The position numbers and the translations under genes were made by a program. Under the pieces are notes generated by a model. It ran no database searches and was not told where the DNA came from. It saw nothing but the letters and a program-made list of their open reading frames with translations. This document shows positions 43,393 to 53,245 of a DNA stretch of 64,000 bases, piece by piece. Each line of letters begins with the position of its first letter. The first letter of the stretch is position 1. This stretch comes from JAFTYO01 sp045613125 (lineage in GTDB: Bacteria > Pseudomonadota > Alphaproteobacteria > RF32 > CAG-239). The stretch lies in contig JAZLAM010000005.1 in assembly GCA_045613125.1 (NCBI GenBank), positions 1 to 64,000 on the forward strand, written 5' to 3'.

Positions 43393-44465
43393 GCCTTAAC
43401 CCCTCCGGCACCTGCAGCCTTAGGAGCATTTTCATCTAACGGCCAACGAGGTCTGGGTTTAAAATCCAGCTCATTTACATAACCTTTTTGAAAACGTTCC
43501 AAACCGGCCCACGCAATCATCACTCCGTTATCCGTACAAAAACGAATTGGCGGAGCAGAAAATTCTAAGTTATTATCTTCTGCCAATTTTTGTAACTTTG
43601 CACGTAAATATGTATTAGCGGCAACTCCACCTGATACAACTAAATCTGTAGCTTCGGGATATTTTTGCTTAAATATGGTAATTGCTTTTTTAAGTTTTCT
43701 GACCAAACAATCGGTAGCAGCATATTGAAAACATGCACAAATATCCGAAACATCTTGTGTTGGGACCTCTGCATGTTCTAAAGTTCCATCCGGAGAATAC
43801 GATTCGATAAGTTTTCTTACAGCAGTTTTAAGCCCCGAAAACGACAAATTACAATCATTAGAACCAATTAAAGGACGAGGAAGAGAAAACCTTGTTTCGT
43901 TTCCGACTGCAGCTCTTTTTTCTATCATCGGACCACCGGGATAACCAAGCCCCAACATTTTGGCAACCTTATCAAACGCTTCACCCGCTGCATCATCAAT
44001 TGTTGTTCCTAAACGTTCATAATCGCCAACATCTTTAACAATAAGTATCTGACAATGGCCACCGGAAACCAGCAATAATAAGTATGGATATTTCACATCA
44101 TTTGAAAGTCGGGCACATAAAGCATGCCCTTCTAAATGATTGACGGCAACAAGAGGTTTGTTTAACGCAAGAGCTAAGGCTTTGGCGGCCATCACACCAA
44201 CCACAACGCCACCGATCAAACCAGGACCTGCTGCGACAGCAATCGCATCAACATCATCAAGCTGAATTTTTGCTTGTTTAACAGCTGTTTCAATAATTTC
44301 ATCAATATGTTCCAAATGTGCACGAGCAGCAATCTCCGGCACAACGCCACCAAAACTCTTATGTTCTTGTTGCGACAATACACAATGTCCCAAAATTTGA
44401 CGTTCATCATTTACAATGGCACAAGCTGTTTCATCACAACTACTTTCAATACCTAAAACAATCAT
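43389..44465 (-). CDS. tsaD: tRNA N6-adenosine threonylcarbamoyltransferase TsaD
   Basis: Transfers the threonylcarbamoyl group to A37 of ANN-decoding tRNAs, with TsaB and TsaE. The 358-residue ASKHA protein has GIESSCDETACAIV, metal-binding HLEGHALCARL, VSGGHCQILIV, the DDAAGEAFDKVAKMLGLGYPGGP block and DLVVSGGVAANTYLR. ATG is at 44465 and the TGA stop overlaps nth by 4 bp. Divergent from the Mic60-like gene, a neighbourhood common in alphaproteobacteria. Confidence 0.96.
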   Translation of the reverse strand: MIVLGIESSCDETACAIVNDERQILGHCVLSQQEHKSFGGVVPEIAARAHLEHIDEIIETAVKQAKIQLDDVDAIAVAAGPGLIGGVVVGVMAAKALALALNKPLVAVNHLEGHALCARLSNDVKYPYLLLLVSGGHCQILIVKDVGDYERLGTTIDDAAGEAFDKVAKMLGLGYPGGPMIEKRAAVGNETRFSLPRPLIGSNDCNLSFSGLKTAVRKLIESYSPDGTLEHAEVPTQDVSDICACFQYAATDCLVRKLKKAITIFKQKYPEATDLVVSGGVAANTYLRAKLQKLAEDNNLEFSAPPIRFCTDNGVMIAWAGLERFQKGYVNELDFKPRPRWPLDENAPKAAGAGGVKA

Positions 44466-44560
44466 TTTGTATAATCCAATGTATTTTATTGCAGTTTTTT
44501 TATAATTATATAAACTATAAAAATATAGTTGCCAAGAAAATTCAAATAAGGATTAAAAAA

Positions 44561-45532
44561 ATGGTTGAAATTAAAGAAACAGAAAACGCTAAAAACAATG
44601 TTAAAACAAAATCTTATAAAAGCCTTACAGTTTTTATAGCCATCCTATTATTAATAGGCGGGGCAGCTGTATATATCCAAAAAAATCCGAAAATTCTCGA
44701 TTTTTTTAAACATCAAAATACAGAATCGGATATTGTTACCAACCTTCAATCTCAAATCGATAATTTAAATTTACGACTTAACGAGCTTGAAAAAGCCCCA
44801 AAAGCAGAAGTATCAACAGCAGATTTAGCTATGCTGAATGATAAGATCAACATTGTGTCAGATTTTAATCAAAAGATTTTAGATTCGAAAGCAGACACAT
44901 CTCATGTTTTAGGTTTGATGGGACGGGTTGACGAGCTTGACAATAAAGTTAAAAATTTGGGTAAAGTCAGTTCTCAAGGCGCTCTTGTTTTAACAGCAAG
45001 CATGCTTGTTAAAGACAATGCTTATAAAGGTCCTTTTGAATATGAAGCAGAAGTATTAAAATATCTTGCTATTGATACATCAATGGAACAACCGGCAGAA
45101 GAAATTTATAAATATGCTCAAACAGGTGTAAAATGTAAGAAAACTCTCATAAAAGAGTTTAATTTAATCTATGATGAAAAATCTCAAAAAGAAAACCAAA
45201 CAGAAAATAACGAAAATTCTTCTCCTGAACCTGTAAGTTGGAAAGACAAACTAAATTCTAAATTGAGCGAATTGATTGTAATTGAACGCATCAATGAAAA
45301 AGATAATCAAGTTAAGGAAATAAAAACAGAAGATGAAATATATAAACTTGTAAATGATGGCTTCTTAGAACTTGCCGTTGAAAAAATGAAACATACAGAG
45401 GCTTATAACACTCCTGAATTTAATAATTGGAGCAAAGATGTTATGTCAAAAGAGGCTTTTGATCGTTCATTAAGACAACTCGAAGCCTTAACTCTAGCTT
45501 TTATGAAAGCCGAAAGCCTAAGACAAGAATAA
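44561..45532 (+). CDS. Mic60/mitofilin-like inner-membrane protein
   Basis: The alphaproteobacterial counterpart of mitochondrial Mic60, which shapes inner-membrane invaginations. ATG 44561 follows AAGGATTAAAAAA, giving 323 residues; an upstream frame extension overlaps tsaD and is rejected. One N-terminal helix lies at about 23-41 (SLTVFIAILLLIGGAAVYI), then a coiled coil (about 58-85, LQSQIDNLNLRLNELEK). The ALVLTASMLVKDNAYKGPFEYE segment resembles the family's conserved region, and a C-terminal helical mitofilin-signature-like region follows (KEAFDRSLRQLEALTLAFMK). Position between tsaD and hemY supports it. The usual hemC/hemD genes are missing. Confidence 0.78.
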   Translation: MVEIKETENAKNNVKTKSYKSLTVFIAILLLIGGAAVYIQKNPKILDFFKHQNTESDIVTNLQSQIDNLNLRLNELEKAPKAEVSTADLAMLNDKINIVSDFNQKILDSKADTSHVLGLMGRVDELDNKVKNLGKVSSQGALVLTASMLVKDNAYKGPFEYEAEVLKYLAIDTSMEQPAEEIYKYAQTGVKCKKTLIKEFNLIYDEKSQKENQTENNENSSPEPVSWKDKLNSKLSELIVIERINEKDNQVKEIKTEDEIYKLVNDGFLELAVEKMKHTEAYNTPEFNNWSKDVMSKEAFDRSLRQLEALTLAFMKAESLRQE

Positions 45533-45554
45533 ACTATCCCGAAAGGCTGCTAAA

Positions 45555-46925
45555 ATGAAAAAGAATCTTACTTTTTTAGGTATTGTTGCTTTTTTGGTTT
45601 TACTGATTTATGCAGGAGACAAAAATTCTGAAATATATATTTCTTGGCGTTCCTTTAACAGCCAGATATCTTTAAGTTGGTTTATTATTTTACTTGCAAT
45701 AATCAGTTCTGTTATAACTTTACTGAACCATTGGGTACATATTTATTTCAAAAAGCAAGCAGATGAAGTTTTGAAAATTACGCAAAAAACGACCTCAGAC
45801 TACGAGGAAGAAAATATTGTATTAAACAGAAAAGAGATAAACTCAGCAATGATGCTTTTGGTTGATAGTATGACTTCAATAACCGAAGGAGATATGTCAA
45901 AAGCTAAAACATCTTTAGCAGATTTAAAAAAAATTATAGGTAACGATGCCATCATTGATATTTTGCTTTTAAAAATTTATAAAGGCGAAAAAAACTTTGA
46001 CAAGATGGAAGAACTTTCCGAAAAATTAGCATCAAAGCCTAATTTACAACTTATAGGTTTTAAAGCCGCTATTGAAGCTCAAATGCAGAAAAAAGAATTT
46101 GGGCGCGCCTTAAAAAATGCAAATAAGGCTTTTGAAATCAGACAAGATTTATATTGGGTCATTGAAAGCGCATTTAGTTTACGTGTCAAATCAAATGATT
46201 GGGAAGGAGCTCTGCAAGTATTAAACTCAGGTTACCAAAAAAAACTAATTAATCAAGAAAAATACGCATCTATGAAAGCCGTTGTTCTATATGAATTAGC
46301 AAAAAAAGCTAAAGAAAATGGTGATAGCCTCAACTTTTTTAAATTTTGCTCCCAATCACTTGAATTTGCGCCAAACCTGGTTCCTGTTGCTCTGGCATTA
46401 GCTGAATATTATATAGAAAATGATAGACAAGTACGAAAAGCTTCAAAAATTTTAAGTAAAATTTGGAAAATAAATCCGACAACCGAAATTGCCGAAGCTT
46501 ATCTTAATTTATGGCCGGAAGATACAGACCTTGAAAGAGTTCACCGTATGGAAACTTTGGCTTTAACAAACGGAAAAAATCCTTCTGTAAACAATATAAT
46601 GTTGTCTGACTTATACTGTAAAGCAAATTTATGGGCAAAAGCAAAAAGTGAATTTGAAATATTCTTAATTAATAATCCCGCTACTAAACGGTTAGCCAAA
46701 ACCATTGCTTATTACGAAAATAAAGCAAACAATAACGAACTTGCAGCCACAAACTGGAAGAAAAAATCTCTTAATTGTGTTGATGACAATATGTGGGTTT
46801 GTTCCGTTTGCGGTAAAGTATCATCTAAGTGGCACGCTTATTGCAAAAAATGTGGCGAAACAGGAAGTTTTGAGTGGCGCTTATTTGCAATAAAATATAA
46901 ACAGAAACAAAAAGAGGAGAAATAA
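45555..46925 (+). CDS. HemY-like TPR membrane protein with zinc knuckle
   Basis: A 456-residue HemY N-terminal-domain protein. Two membrane helices (about 4-22 and 38-60) are followed by TPR-like helical repeats (about 100-390). The end has a rubredoxin-like CxxC...CxxC knuckle (WVCSVCGKVSSKWHAYCKKCG), characteristic of alphaproteobacterial HemY proteins. The exact role is not settled; it is linked by neighbourhood to Mic60 and haem genes. It starts 22 bp after the Mic60-like stop and ends 2 bp before the kinase start, so all three are one operon. Confidence 0.82.
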   Translation: MKKNLTFLGIVAFLVLLIYAGDKNSEIYISWRSFNSQISLSWFIILLAIISSVITLLNHWVHIYFKKQADEVLKITQKTTSDYEEENIVLNRKEINSAMMLLVDSMTSITEGDMSKAKTSLADLKKIIGNDAIIDILLLKIYKGEKNFDKMEELSEKLASKPNLQLIGFKAAIEAQMQKKEFGRALKNANKAFEIRQDLYWVIESAFSLRVKSNDWEGALQVLNSGYQKKLINQEKYASMKAVVLYELAKKAKENGDSLNFFKFCSQSLEFAPNLVPVALALAEYYIENDRQVRKASKILSKIWKINPTTEIAEAYLNLWPEDTDLERVHRMETLALTNGKNPSVNNIMLSDLYCKANLWAKAKSEFEIFLINNPATKRLAKTIAYYENKANNNELAATNWKKKSLNCVDDNMWVCSVCGKVSSKWHAYCKKCGETGSFEWRLFAIKYKQKQKEEK

Positions 46926-46927
46926 GT

Positions 46928-48322
46928 ATGGATACGGCAGATTTGAAAAAAATATGGCAAAAAAAATATGAAATTGTTCCCGAACAACTGCAAAAAATAA
47001 AAGAAATAAATTCCGCTGTTACAGCTTTTAATGCCAATATAGATGCCGTTATCAAAATAACACCTGAATTTTTACAAACTCTGATAAAAAAACTTAATTT
47101 AAATTTAGCTGAACTAGAAAACATCAAACAAACCAAAATTTTTACACCTCAAGATGTTGTAAAAGGAATTTTTAAATGCTTTAAAAACGGCATTGCCGAA
47201 GAGTGGATAACCGAAGAAAAAGCCGTTTACAATTGGCTAAACGAAAATATCGGATACGACCGATTACAAATCGGCGGACAAGGAGGTATTGTTGCCAACG
47301 CTTTAGCTGATATCGGAATTAAAAAAGTTGTCGCTCATGCAAACTCTCTTCCCAAACTTCAAGCCGAACAATTTGCTAAAAAAGACAACCTATTTTCATT
47401 TGATGAAAATGCAAATTTAATGCCAGCTTATAAAATAAATCGCTCAAATGATATAGCACTTATACACTGGATTATAGAGTTTAACCGTGGTGACATATTA
47501 GAAATTGAAGATCAAAAATTCAAATGTCCGAAATCTAATCGTTTTATTGCCACTTATGACCCTTTAAATTTGAAACTTGTAATTGATAAACCATTTATGG
47601 ATTATGTGCAAAAAAACGAAGCAGAGTATGTTATACTGTCGGGTTTTCATGCCCTTACATCAAACAATAGCGGTGTAGGTCTCATTGAACAGATTGTTCC
47701 TAAAATTAAACAATGGAAAGAAAGCAATCCAAACGGAATTTTTCATTTAGAAATTGCCTCTACTCAAGATATAGAAGTAAGAAAAGCTATTGTCTGCCAA
47801 ATTGCTCCTTTAATGGATTCCATCGGTATCAACGAACGAGAAACAATTGATGTTTTAGAAGCAATCGGAGAAACTAGTCTGGCTAACATATGTTCGGAAA
47901 AAACCACAGCTGAAAACTTGTTTGCCGGAATTGTAAAAATCAAAGAAAAATTAGAAATTAAAAGAGTGCAACTACATATGTTCGGACTTTATATAACTTT
48001 GCAAGACACAGGCTTTAAAATATCTCCCGAACAAAACTTAAAAGGTATGATGACAGCAGCAACTGTTGCGGCAGCAAAAGCCGGAACCGGCACGATAGAA
48101 AACTTATTGTTCGCACATGGTAATAGCGTTTCAGATGTAGGCCTAATTGAAGCTGATCGTTTAGCTACTTCTATCGGGCAATGTGACCTTGATATCAACG
48201 GTATCGCTCGTTATCGTAACTGGGATTTAATTGTTGTACCTACAATCTTAATAGAAAAACCTATCACTCTTGTCGGAATGGGAGATACTATTTCATCAAT
48301 TTCTTTAGTTGCCTCTAGATAA
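46928..48322 (+). CDS. ADP-dependent phosphofructokinase/glucokinase family kinase (archaeal type)
   Basis: A ribokinase-fold sugar kinase that would use ADP rather than ATP. The 464-residue protein has FNANIDAVI near 34-42, IGGQGGIVANALADIG, the metal-related NxxE motif (Asn302 to Glu305, INERE), and the catalytic GxGD near the end (VGMGDTISS, Asp453) after PTILIEKPITL. This architecture is that of ADP-specific PFK/GK of Euryarchaeota and animal ADPGK. Whether it phosphorylates glucose or fructose 6-phosphate cannot be read by eye. It ends unusually close after the GxGD motif. Composition matches its neighbours, so any transfer is old. ATG follows GAGGAGAAATAAGT. Confidence 0.85.
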   Translation: MDTADLKKIWQKKYEIVPEQLQKIKEINSAVTAFNANIDAVIKITPEFLQTLIKKLNLNLAELENIKQTKIFTPQDVVKGIFKCFKNGIAEEWITEEKAVYNWLNENIGYDRLQIGGQGGIVANALADIGIKKVVAHANSLPKLQAEQFAKKDNLFSFDENANLMPAYKINRSNDIALIHWIIEFNRGDILEIEDQKFKCPKSNRFIATYDPLNLKLVIDKPFMDYVQKNEAEYVILSGFHALTSNNSGVGLIEQIVPKIKQWKESNPNGIFHLEIASTQDIEVRKAIVCQIAPLMDSIGINERETIDVLEAIGETSLANICSEKTTAENLFAGIVKIKEKLEIKRVQLHMFGLYITLQDTGFKISPEQNLKGMMTAATVAAAKAGTGTIENLLFAHGNSVSDVGLIEADRLATSIGQCDLDINGIARYRNWDLIVVPTILIEKPITLVGMGDTISSISLVASR

Positions 48323-48949
48323 CTAAATTAAACCCATCTTTTGAGCTGTTACGACAGCCTGTGTTCTATTATTTACTTTTAAGGATCTTAAAAGTGCATT
48401 TATGTGCAATTTTACGGTTGCCTCAGAAACCCCCATTTCGTAAGCTATTTGCTTATTTGATTTTCCTTGAGCAATTAAATCTAAAACTTGCGATTGTCGA
48501 TTCGTAAGAGTTTTACCGTTACTTCTTCCCATATTTGATAAATTTTCTGAAGAATTTTCAATGAACGCAGGTGGAATATACGTTCCTCCTTCCAAAATAA
48601 GCTTCAAAGCATTATGCATAATTTTAGGATCTGAACGCTTAGGAATATATCCTTTTATACCTGCTGTTAAAATTTTACGAATATTTCTTACATCTTCCGA
48701 TGCAGATATAACGATCAATGCAGCTTCAGGAACTTTTTTCTTCAATTCGGCAATTCCGTCTTCCCATTTCATATCAGGCATATCCAAATCGGCAATAACC
48801 ATATCCGTATCAAATTCTTTATCCAAGATTTTTAAAGCTTGAGAAAAAGTTGCCGCCTGATGCAAAATGATATCCGGATTTATTTCTTCTAAACGCATAG
48901 CCAGACCATCTCTAAAAAGTGCATGATCATCAGCAATTAAAACTTTCAT
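48323..48949 (-). CDS. NarL/LuxR-type response regulator
   Basis: A two-component regulator. ATG 48949 follows AAAGGAGGGTTTGAAG, so the protein is 208 residues; an in-frame TTG two codons earlier is unlikely. The receiver domain has the acidic pair DD (IADDHALFRDG), the phospho-acceptor Asp54 (VIADLDMPD), Ser/Thr in VISASED and Lys in GYIPKRS. A C-terminal LuxR HTH is at about 145-205 (LTNRQSQVLDLIAQGKSNKQ). No sensor kinase is adjacent, so it is an orphan here. Confidence 0.92.
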   Translation of the reverse strand: MKVLIADDHALFRDGLAMRLEEINPDIILHQAATFSQALKILDKEFDTDMVIADLDMPDMKWEDGIAELKKKVPEAALIVISASEDVRNIRKILTAGIKGYIPKRSDPKIMHNALKLILEGGTYIPPAFIENSSENLSNMGRSNGKTLTNRQSQVLDLIAQGKSNKQIAYEMGVSEATVKLHINALLRSLKVNNRTQAVVTAQKMGLI

Positions 48950-49046
48950 CTTCAAACCCTCCTTTGATTACAATCTTAAATCAGTCTTTGCAAATATAAT
49001 TACAAAACTGCTCATTTAAAGAGGGTGGTTCTTTTTTTACCGATTT

Positions 49047-49514
49047 TTATTTTTCAATAGGATCAAGTTCTATATACTCCACACCGGCCTCCTTAAACAT
49101 TTGAGCCGAAAAATCAAGTTTATCACGCCATGTGCCTTTCGGAGTGTTGTCATCAATAATAATTTTATTGGTAACAACTGTTTTTATACCTGACTGAATT
49201 ATTGCTCTTGCACAATCGGTACAAGGAGTATGTGTTGCATACATCACACAACCTTTTAATGATGTACCGGTAAGACAAGCATTATACACCGCATTTCTTT
49301 CGGCATGTTCAAAAAAATCATATTTTGTGGGGCGTTCCATACGTTCTTTAACTTCATCATCAACGCCTCTTACCAAACCATTATAACCGGTTGCTCTAAT
49401 TTCTTTATCCGGACCTACAACAACAGATCCGGTTTTGGTTGACGGGTCTTTAGACCAAGATGCAATTAAAAAAGCAAGTTCCATAAAGCGATAATGCCAT
49501 TTATCCGAAAACAT
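49047..49514 (-). CDS. dCMP deaminase family protein
   Basis: Converts dCMP to dUMP for dTTP synthesis, or a related deamination. The 155-residue zinc enzyme has HAERNAVYNA with the catalytic Glu and the zinc cysteines in THTPCTDCARAIIQSG, plus TGSVVVGPDKEIRATGYNG at the N terminus. The closest style is the ComEB/dCMP deaminase group. It is divergent from eno. Confidence 0.88.
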   Translation of the reverse strand: MFSDKWHYRFMELAFLIASWSKDPSTKTGSVVVGPDKEIRATGYNGLVRGVDDEVKERMERPTKYDFFEHAERNAVYNACLTGTSLKGCVMYATHTPCTDCARAIIQSGIKTVVTNKIIIDDNTPKGTWRDKLDFSAQMFKEAGVEYIELDPIEK

Positions 49515-49670
49515 AAAAAAACCTCCATAAAGCTACAAATTTATTCCAGTATACCCACAGTTCAAATAAATACAATAAAAAGTGTATTTTTTAACAGGTA
49601 AGTCTTGACAAGAGAGAAAAAATATCCCAAGTTATGAGCAGTGTTTTTTATAAAATTTAAGGAGAAAAAA

Positions 49671-50948
49671 ATGAGTGCGATTATTGATATTCATGCACGC
49701 GAAATTTTAGATTCACGCGGTAACCCAACAGTTGAAGCTGACGTTGTTTTACAAAGTGGTGCTTTCGGACGCGCCGCAGTTCCTTCCGGCGCTTCAACAG
49801 GTGTTCACGAAGCTGTTGAATTAAGAGATGGTGATAAATCTCGTTATATGGGTAAAGGTGTAGAAAAAGCCGTTGCTAACGTAAACGACGTCATCTACGA
49901 TGCTTTAGCCGGTTTAGAAGCTGAAGATCAAATCGAAATTGATACAACCATGATTGAATTAGACGGGACAGAAAACAAAGGTAAATTAGGCGCTAACGCA
50001 ATTTTGGCTGTTTCAATGGCTGTTGCAAAAGCTCAGGCAGAAGAAGCTGGTCTTCCTTTATATCGTTACTTAGGTGGCACAATGGCACGTACTTTACCGG
50101 TTCCAATGATGAACATTGTTAACGGTGGTCAACACGCTGATAACCCGATTGATATTCAAGAATTTATGATTATGCCTGTTAGCGCAACTTCTGTTAAAGA
50201 AGCTGTTCGTATGGGTGCAGAAATTTTCCACACTTTGAAAAAGAACTTAAAAGCTGCCGGCCACAACACAAACGTAGGTGATGAAGGAGGTTTTGCTCCT
50301 AACTTAAAATCTGCTGAAGAAGCTTTGACATTTATCGTAAAATCTATCTCTGACGCTGGCTTTGTTCCGGGTGATGATGTTGTACTTGCAATTGACGCAG
50401 CATCTTCAGAATTTTACAAAAACGGCAAATATGAGATGGAAGGTGAAGGAAAATCTTACACTTCTGCTCAAATGGTTGAATTCTATAAAGATTTATGCGA
50501 AAGATTCCCAATTTTCTCAATTGAAGACGGTATGGCTGAAGACGATTGGGAAGGTTGGAAAATGCTCACAGATGCAATTGGTGACAAAGTTCAACTAGTT
50601 GGTGATGACTTGTTTGTTACAAACCCGAAACGTTTAGCTATGGGTATTGAAAAAGGTGTTGCAAACTCAATTTTAGTTAAGGTTAACCAAATCGGGTCGT
50701 TAACAGAAACATTAAAAGCTGTTGATTTGGCTCAACGCAACAAATATACAGCTGTTCTTTCTCACCGTTCCGGCGAAACAGAAGATACAACAATTGCTGA
50801 TATCGCTGTTGCTACAAACTGTGGTCAAATCAAAACAGGTTCTATGTCAAGAACAGACCGCATGGCAAAATATAACCAACTTATTCGTATTGAAGAAGAA
50901 TTGGGCGACATGGCTGTTTATGCCGGTAAATCTATTTTGAAAAAATAA
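49671..50948 (+). CDS. eno: Enolase
   Basis: Interconverts 2-phosphoglycerate and phosphoenolpyruvate. ATG 49671 follows TTAAGGAGAAAAAA; a GTG 30 bp upstream is rejected. The 425-residue protein begins SAIIDIHAREILDSRGNPTV, has the catalytic Glu region (VGDEGGFAPNL), magnesium ligands (AIDAAS, SIEDGMAEDD, VGDDLFVTN), catalytic Lys (ILVKVNQIGSLTET) and SHRSGETEDTTIAD. A TTGACA box lies at 49605-49610, but its -10 is poor. Confidence 0.97.
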   Translation: MSAIIDIHAREILDSRGNPTVEADVVLQSGAFGRAAVPSGASTGVHEAVELRDGDKSRYMGKGVEKAVANVNDVIYDALAGLEAEDQIEIDTTMIELDGTENKGKLGANAILAVSMAVAKAQAEEAGLPLYRYLGGTMARTLPVPMMNIVNGGQHADNPIDIQEFMIMPVSATSVKEAVRMGAEIFHTLKKNLKAAGHNTNVGDEGGFAPNLKSAEEALTFIVKSISDAGFVPGDDVVLAIDAASSEFYKNGKYEMEGEGKSYTSAQMVEFYKDLCERFPIFSIEDGMAEDDWEGWKMLTDAIGDKVQLVGDDLFVTNPKRLAMGIEKGVANSILVKVNQIGSLTETLKAVDLAQRNKYTAVLSHRSGETEDTTIADIAVATNCGQIKTGSMSRTDRMAKYNQLIRIEEELGDMAVYAGKSILKK

Positions 50949-50966
50949 GATTTGTCAGAACAACAC

Positions 50967-50999
50967 AAAATCCGGAAAGCTAAACTTTCCGGATTTTTT
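50967..50999. terminator. Bidirectional terminator eno / parE
   Basis: AAAATCCGGAAAG pairs with CTTTCCGGATTTT around a 5-nt loop, between convergent genes. Confidence 0.88.
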
Positions 51000-51009
51000 A
51001 TAACTTTTA

Positions 51010-52998
51010 CTAAATATCCAAATCATCAACAAATTTTGCTCGTTCAACAATAAACTTAAACCTTAATTCCGGATTCTTTCCCATAAGTTGTTCAACACGT
51101 CTTCTTGTTTCAAAAGCATCTTCTTTACCCTCTTCAGTGCTGGTATTAGGAAGTGTAACTCTTAATAAGATACGATTGTTTTTATCCATAGTGGTTTCTT
51201 TTAATTGCATAGCACTCATTTCGCCAAGACCTTTAAAACGACTTATATCCGGTTTTTGATTGCCTTTTAACACTTTTGCCAAGATTTTATCTTTTTCTTC
51301 ATCATCTAAAGCATAGTAGTTCTTACCGCCAACCACAATTTTATATAAAGGAGGCGTAGCAATGTATAAATGTCCGTTTTCTATCAGCTTTGGCATATGT
51401 TGATAGAAAAATGTCATTAACAAAGACGTAATATGTGCGCCATCAACATCAGCATCGGTCATGATTATAATTTTTTCATAACGTAAATTTTCTTCTTTAT
51501 AGCTCTCTTTAACGCCACAACCTAAAGCCTCTATCATATCTTTAATTTCTTGGTTTTGCGTAATACGCTCAATAGAAGCACTGGCCACATTCAAAATTTT
51601 TCCGCGCAAAGGCAAAATAGCTTGAGTAACACGGTCACGTCCTTGTTTTGCCGAACCGCCTGCAGAATCTCCCTCAACAATAAAAATTTCGGTATCTTCG
51701 GCAGCAGATTGAGAACAATCAGCCAACTTTCCGGGTAAACGCAACTTTTTAGTCGGAGTTTTACGTTGTTGTACTTTTTCTTCTTTACGTTTTTTTCTTA
51801 ATTCAGCTCTGTCTATAACATATTCAAGTAAAGCTGATGCATTTTCCGGATCAGATGAAAGCCAGTGATCAAAAGAATCTTTAACTGCATTTTCTACCAA
51901 ACGAGTTGCTTTTGATGAAGTGAGCTTATCTTTAGTTTGTCCTTGAAATTGTGGATCGGTAATAAACACCGAAAGCATAATTGCCGCATCACTTAAAAAA
52001 TCTTCCGCAGTGACATTTGCAGCCTTTTTAACATTTGCCATATCTGCATATTCTTTTAAGCCTTTAAGCAAAGCATTTTTAAAACCTTGTTCATGCGTCC
52101 CGCCAAATGGTGTCACAACCGTATTGCAGTACGAATAAGAAAAACCGTTTTCATCTTCCGGCCATGTAATTGCCCATTCAACTCGGCCCTCATCATGAGC
52201 AAGCTCAGAATCTCCTGCAAACATCACTCTGTTTATGGTTGTTCTGCTACCGATTTGATAATTTAAGAAATCTCTCAAACCATTAGGGAAATGAAGCTCA
52301 TTTTCTAAAGGTGTGGTATCACCTTCTGATACAAGTTCAGGAGCACATTTGAATAAAATTTTTATACCTTTGAATAAAAAGGCTTTTGAACGTGCCATAC
52401 GATAAATTCTATTCGGAATAAACGTTGAAGCACCATTAAAAATTTCTTCATCAGGCTTAAAGGTTATGCTCGTTCCCCTTCTGTTTGGAGCATTTCCGAT
52501 AAGTTCCAAATTTGTAATAGGTTTTCCTTTTGAATATACCTGACGATAAAGCTTTTTATCACGAGCAATTTCTACAACAAGTTTTTCAGATAAGGCATTT
52601 ACGACCGATAAACCAACGCCATGTAAACCACCGGACACTTTATACACACTCGATGAAAATTTACCGCCGGAGTGAAGCGTGGTCATAATAACCTCTAAAG
52701 CAGATTTTCCGGGATATTTCGGATGCTCGTCAACAGGAATACCTCGCCCGTTATCTGTTATGGTGATTGAATTGTCGGCATTTAAGCAGACTTCAATTCG
52801 ATTAGCATAACCTGCAACCGCTTCATCCATAGAGTTATCCAAAATTTCAGCAACCAAATGATGAAGCGCTTGTTCATCTGTTCCGCCGATATACATACCA
52901 GGGCGATGACGAACCGGCTCTAAGCCTTCCAAAACTTCAATATCTTGTGCCGAATATTCTGTTTTTGCCACAGTTGTAGATTCAAATAAGTCTGCCAT
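51010..52998 (-). CDS. parE: DNA topoisomerase IV subunit B
   Basis: The ATPase subunit of the decatenase that separates daughter chromosomes. The 662-residue protein has the same GHKL, transducer and TOPRIM blocks as GyrB (EILDNSMDEAVAGY, GGLHGVGLSVVNAL, FIVEGDSAGGSAKQGRDR, TDADVDGAHITSLL) but lacks the Gram-negative GyrB insertion and ends with FKGLGEMSAMQLKETT and a short tail. This distinguishes it from gyrB at 36420-38861. No parC is adjacent. Start ATG 52998. Confidence 0.95.
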   Translation of the reverse strand: MADLFESTTVAKTEYSAQDIEVLEGLEPVRHRPGMYIGGTDEQALHHLVAEILDNSMDEAVAGYANRIEVCLNADNSITITDNGRGIPVDEHPKYPGKSALEVIMTTLHSGGKFSSSVYKVSGGLHGVGLSVVNALSEKLVVEIARDKKLYRQVYSKGKPITNLELIGNAPNRRGTSITFKPDEEIFNGASTFIPNRIYRMARSKAFLFKGIKILFKCAPELVSEGDTTPLENELHFPNGLRDFLNYQIGSRTTINRVMFAGDSELAHDEGRVEWAITWPEDENGFSYSYCNTVVTPFGGTHEQGFKNALLKGLKEYADMANVKKAANVTAEDFLSDAAIMLSVFITDPQFQGQTKDKLTSSKATRLVENAVKDSFDHWLSSDPENASALLEYVIDRAELRKKRKEEKVQQRKTPTKKLRLPGKLADCSQSAAEDTEIFIVEGDSAGGSAKQGRDRVTQAILPLRGKILNVASASIERITQNQEIKDMIEALGCGVKESYKEENLRYEKIIIMTDADVDGAHITSLLMTFFYQHMPKLIENGHLYIATPPLYKIVVGGKNYYALDDEEKDKILAKVLKGNQKPDISRFKGLGEMSAMQLKETTMDKNNRILLRVTLPNTSTEEGKEDAFETRRRVEQLMGKNPELRFKFIVERAKFVDDLDI

Positions 52999-53245
52999 TA
53001 TATCCTCTGTAAAATAAACAATTATGTTCGCTAAAATATATTGTTTTTATTTAATTCTCAAGTAAAAAACCCTTACAATAAACAAGTTTCGGTTATTCTG
53101 TTTTTAAAAAATCAATCATTAAATTTTTACCATTATCTTTCCTTATTTTCTGTATGCGCTTTTATTGTTACCTTTTTACAGTAGTTTTTCACCAGAAATA
53201 TACTAAGATTATCATTTATTAATGAGCAAAAAAAATATGAAAAAA

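Noticed and set aside
44318..44560. N-terminal extension of the Mic60-like gene
   Set aside because: It overlaps tsaD antisense and lacks a ribosome-binding site; ATG 44561 has AAGGATT and gives the expected membrane helix near the N terminus.
51010..52998. Second gyrB copy
   Set aside because: Length (662 residues) and absence of the Gram-negative GyrB insertion identify it as parE rather than a gyrB duplicate.
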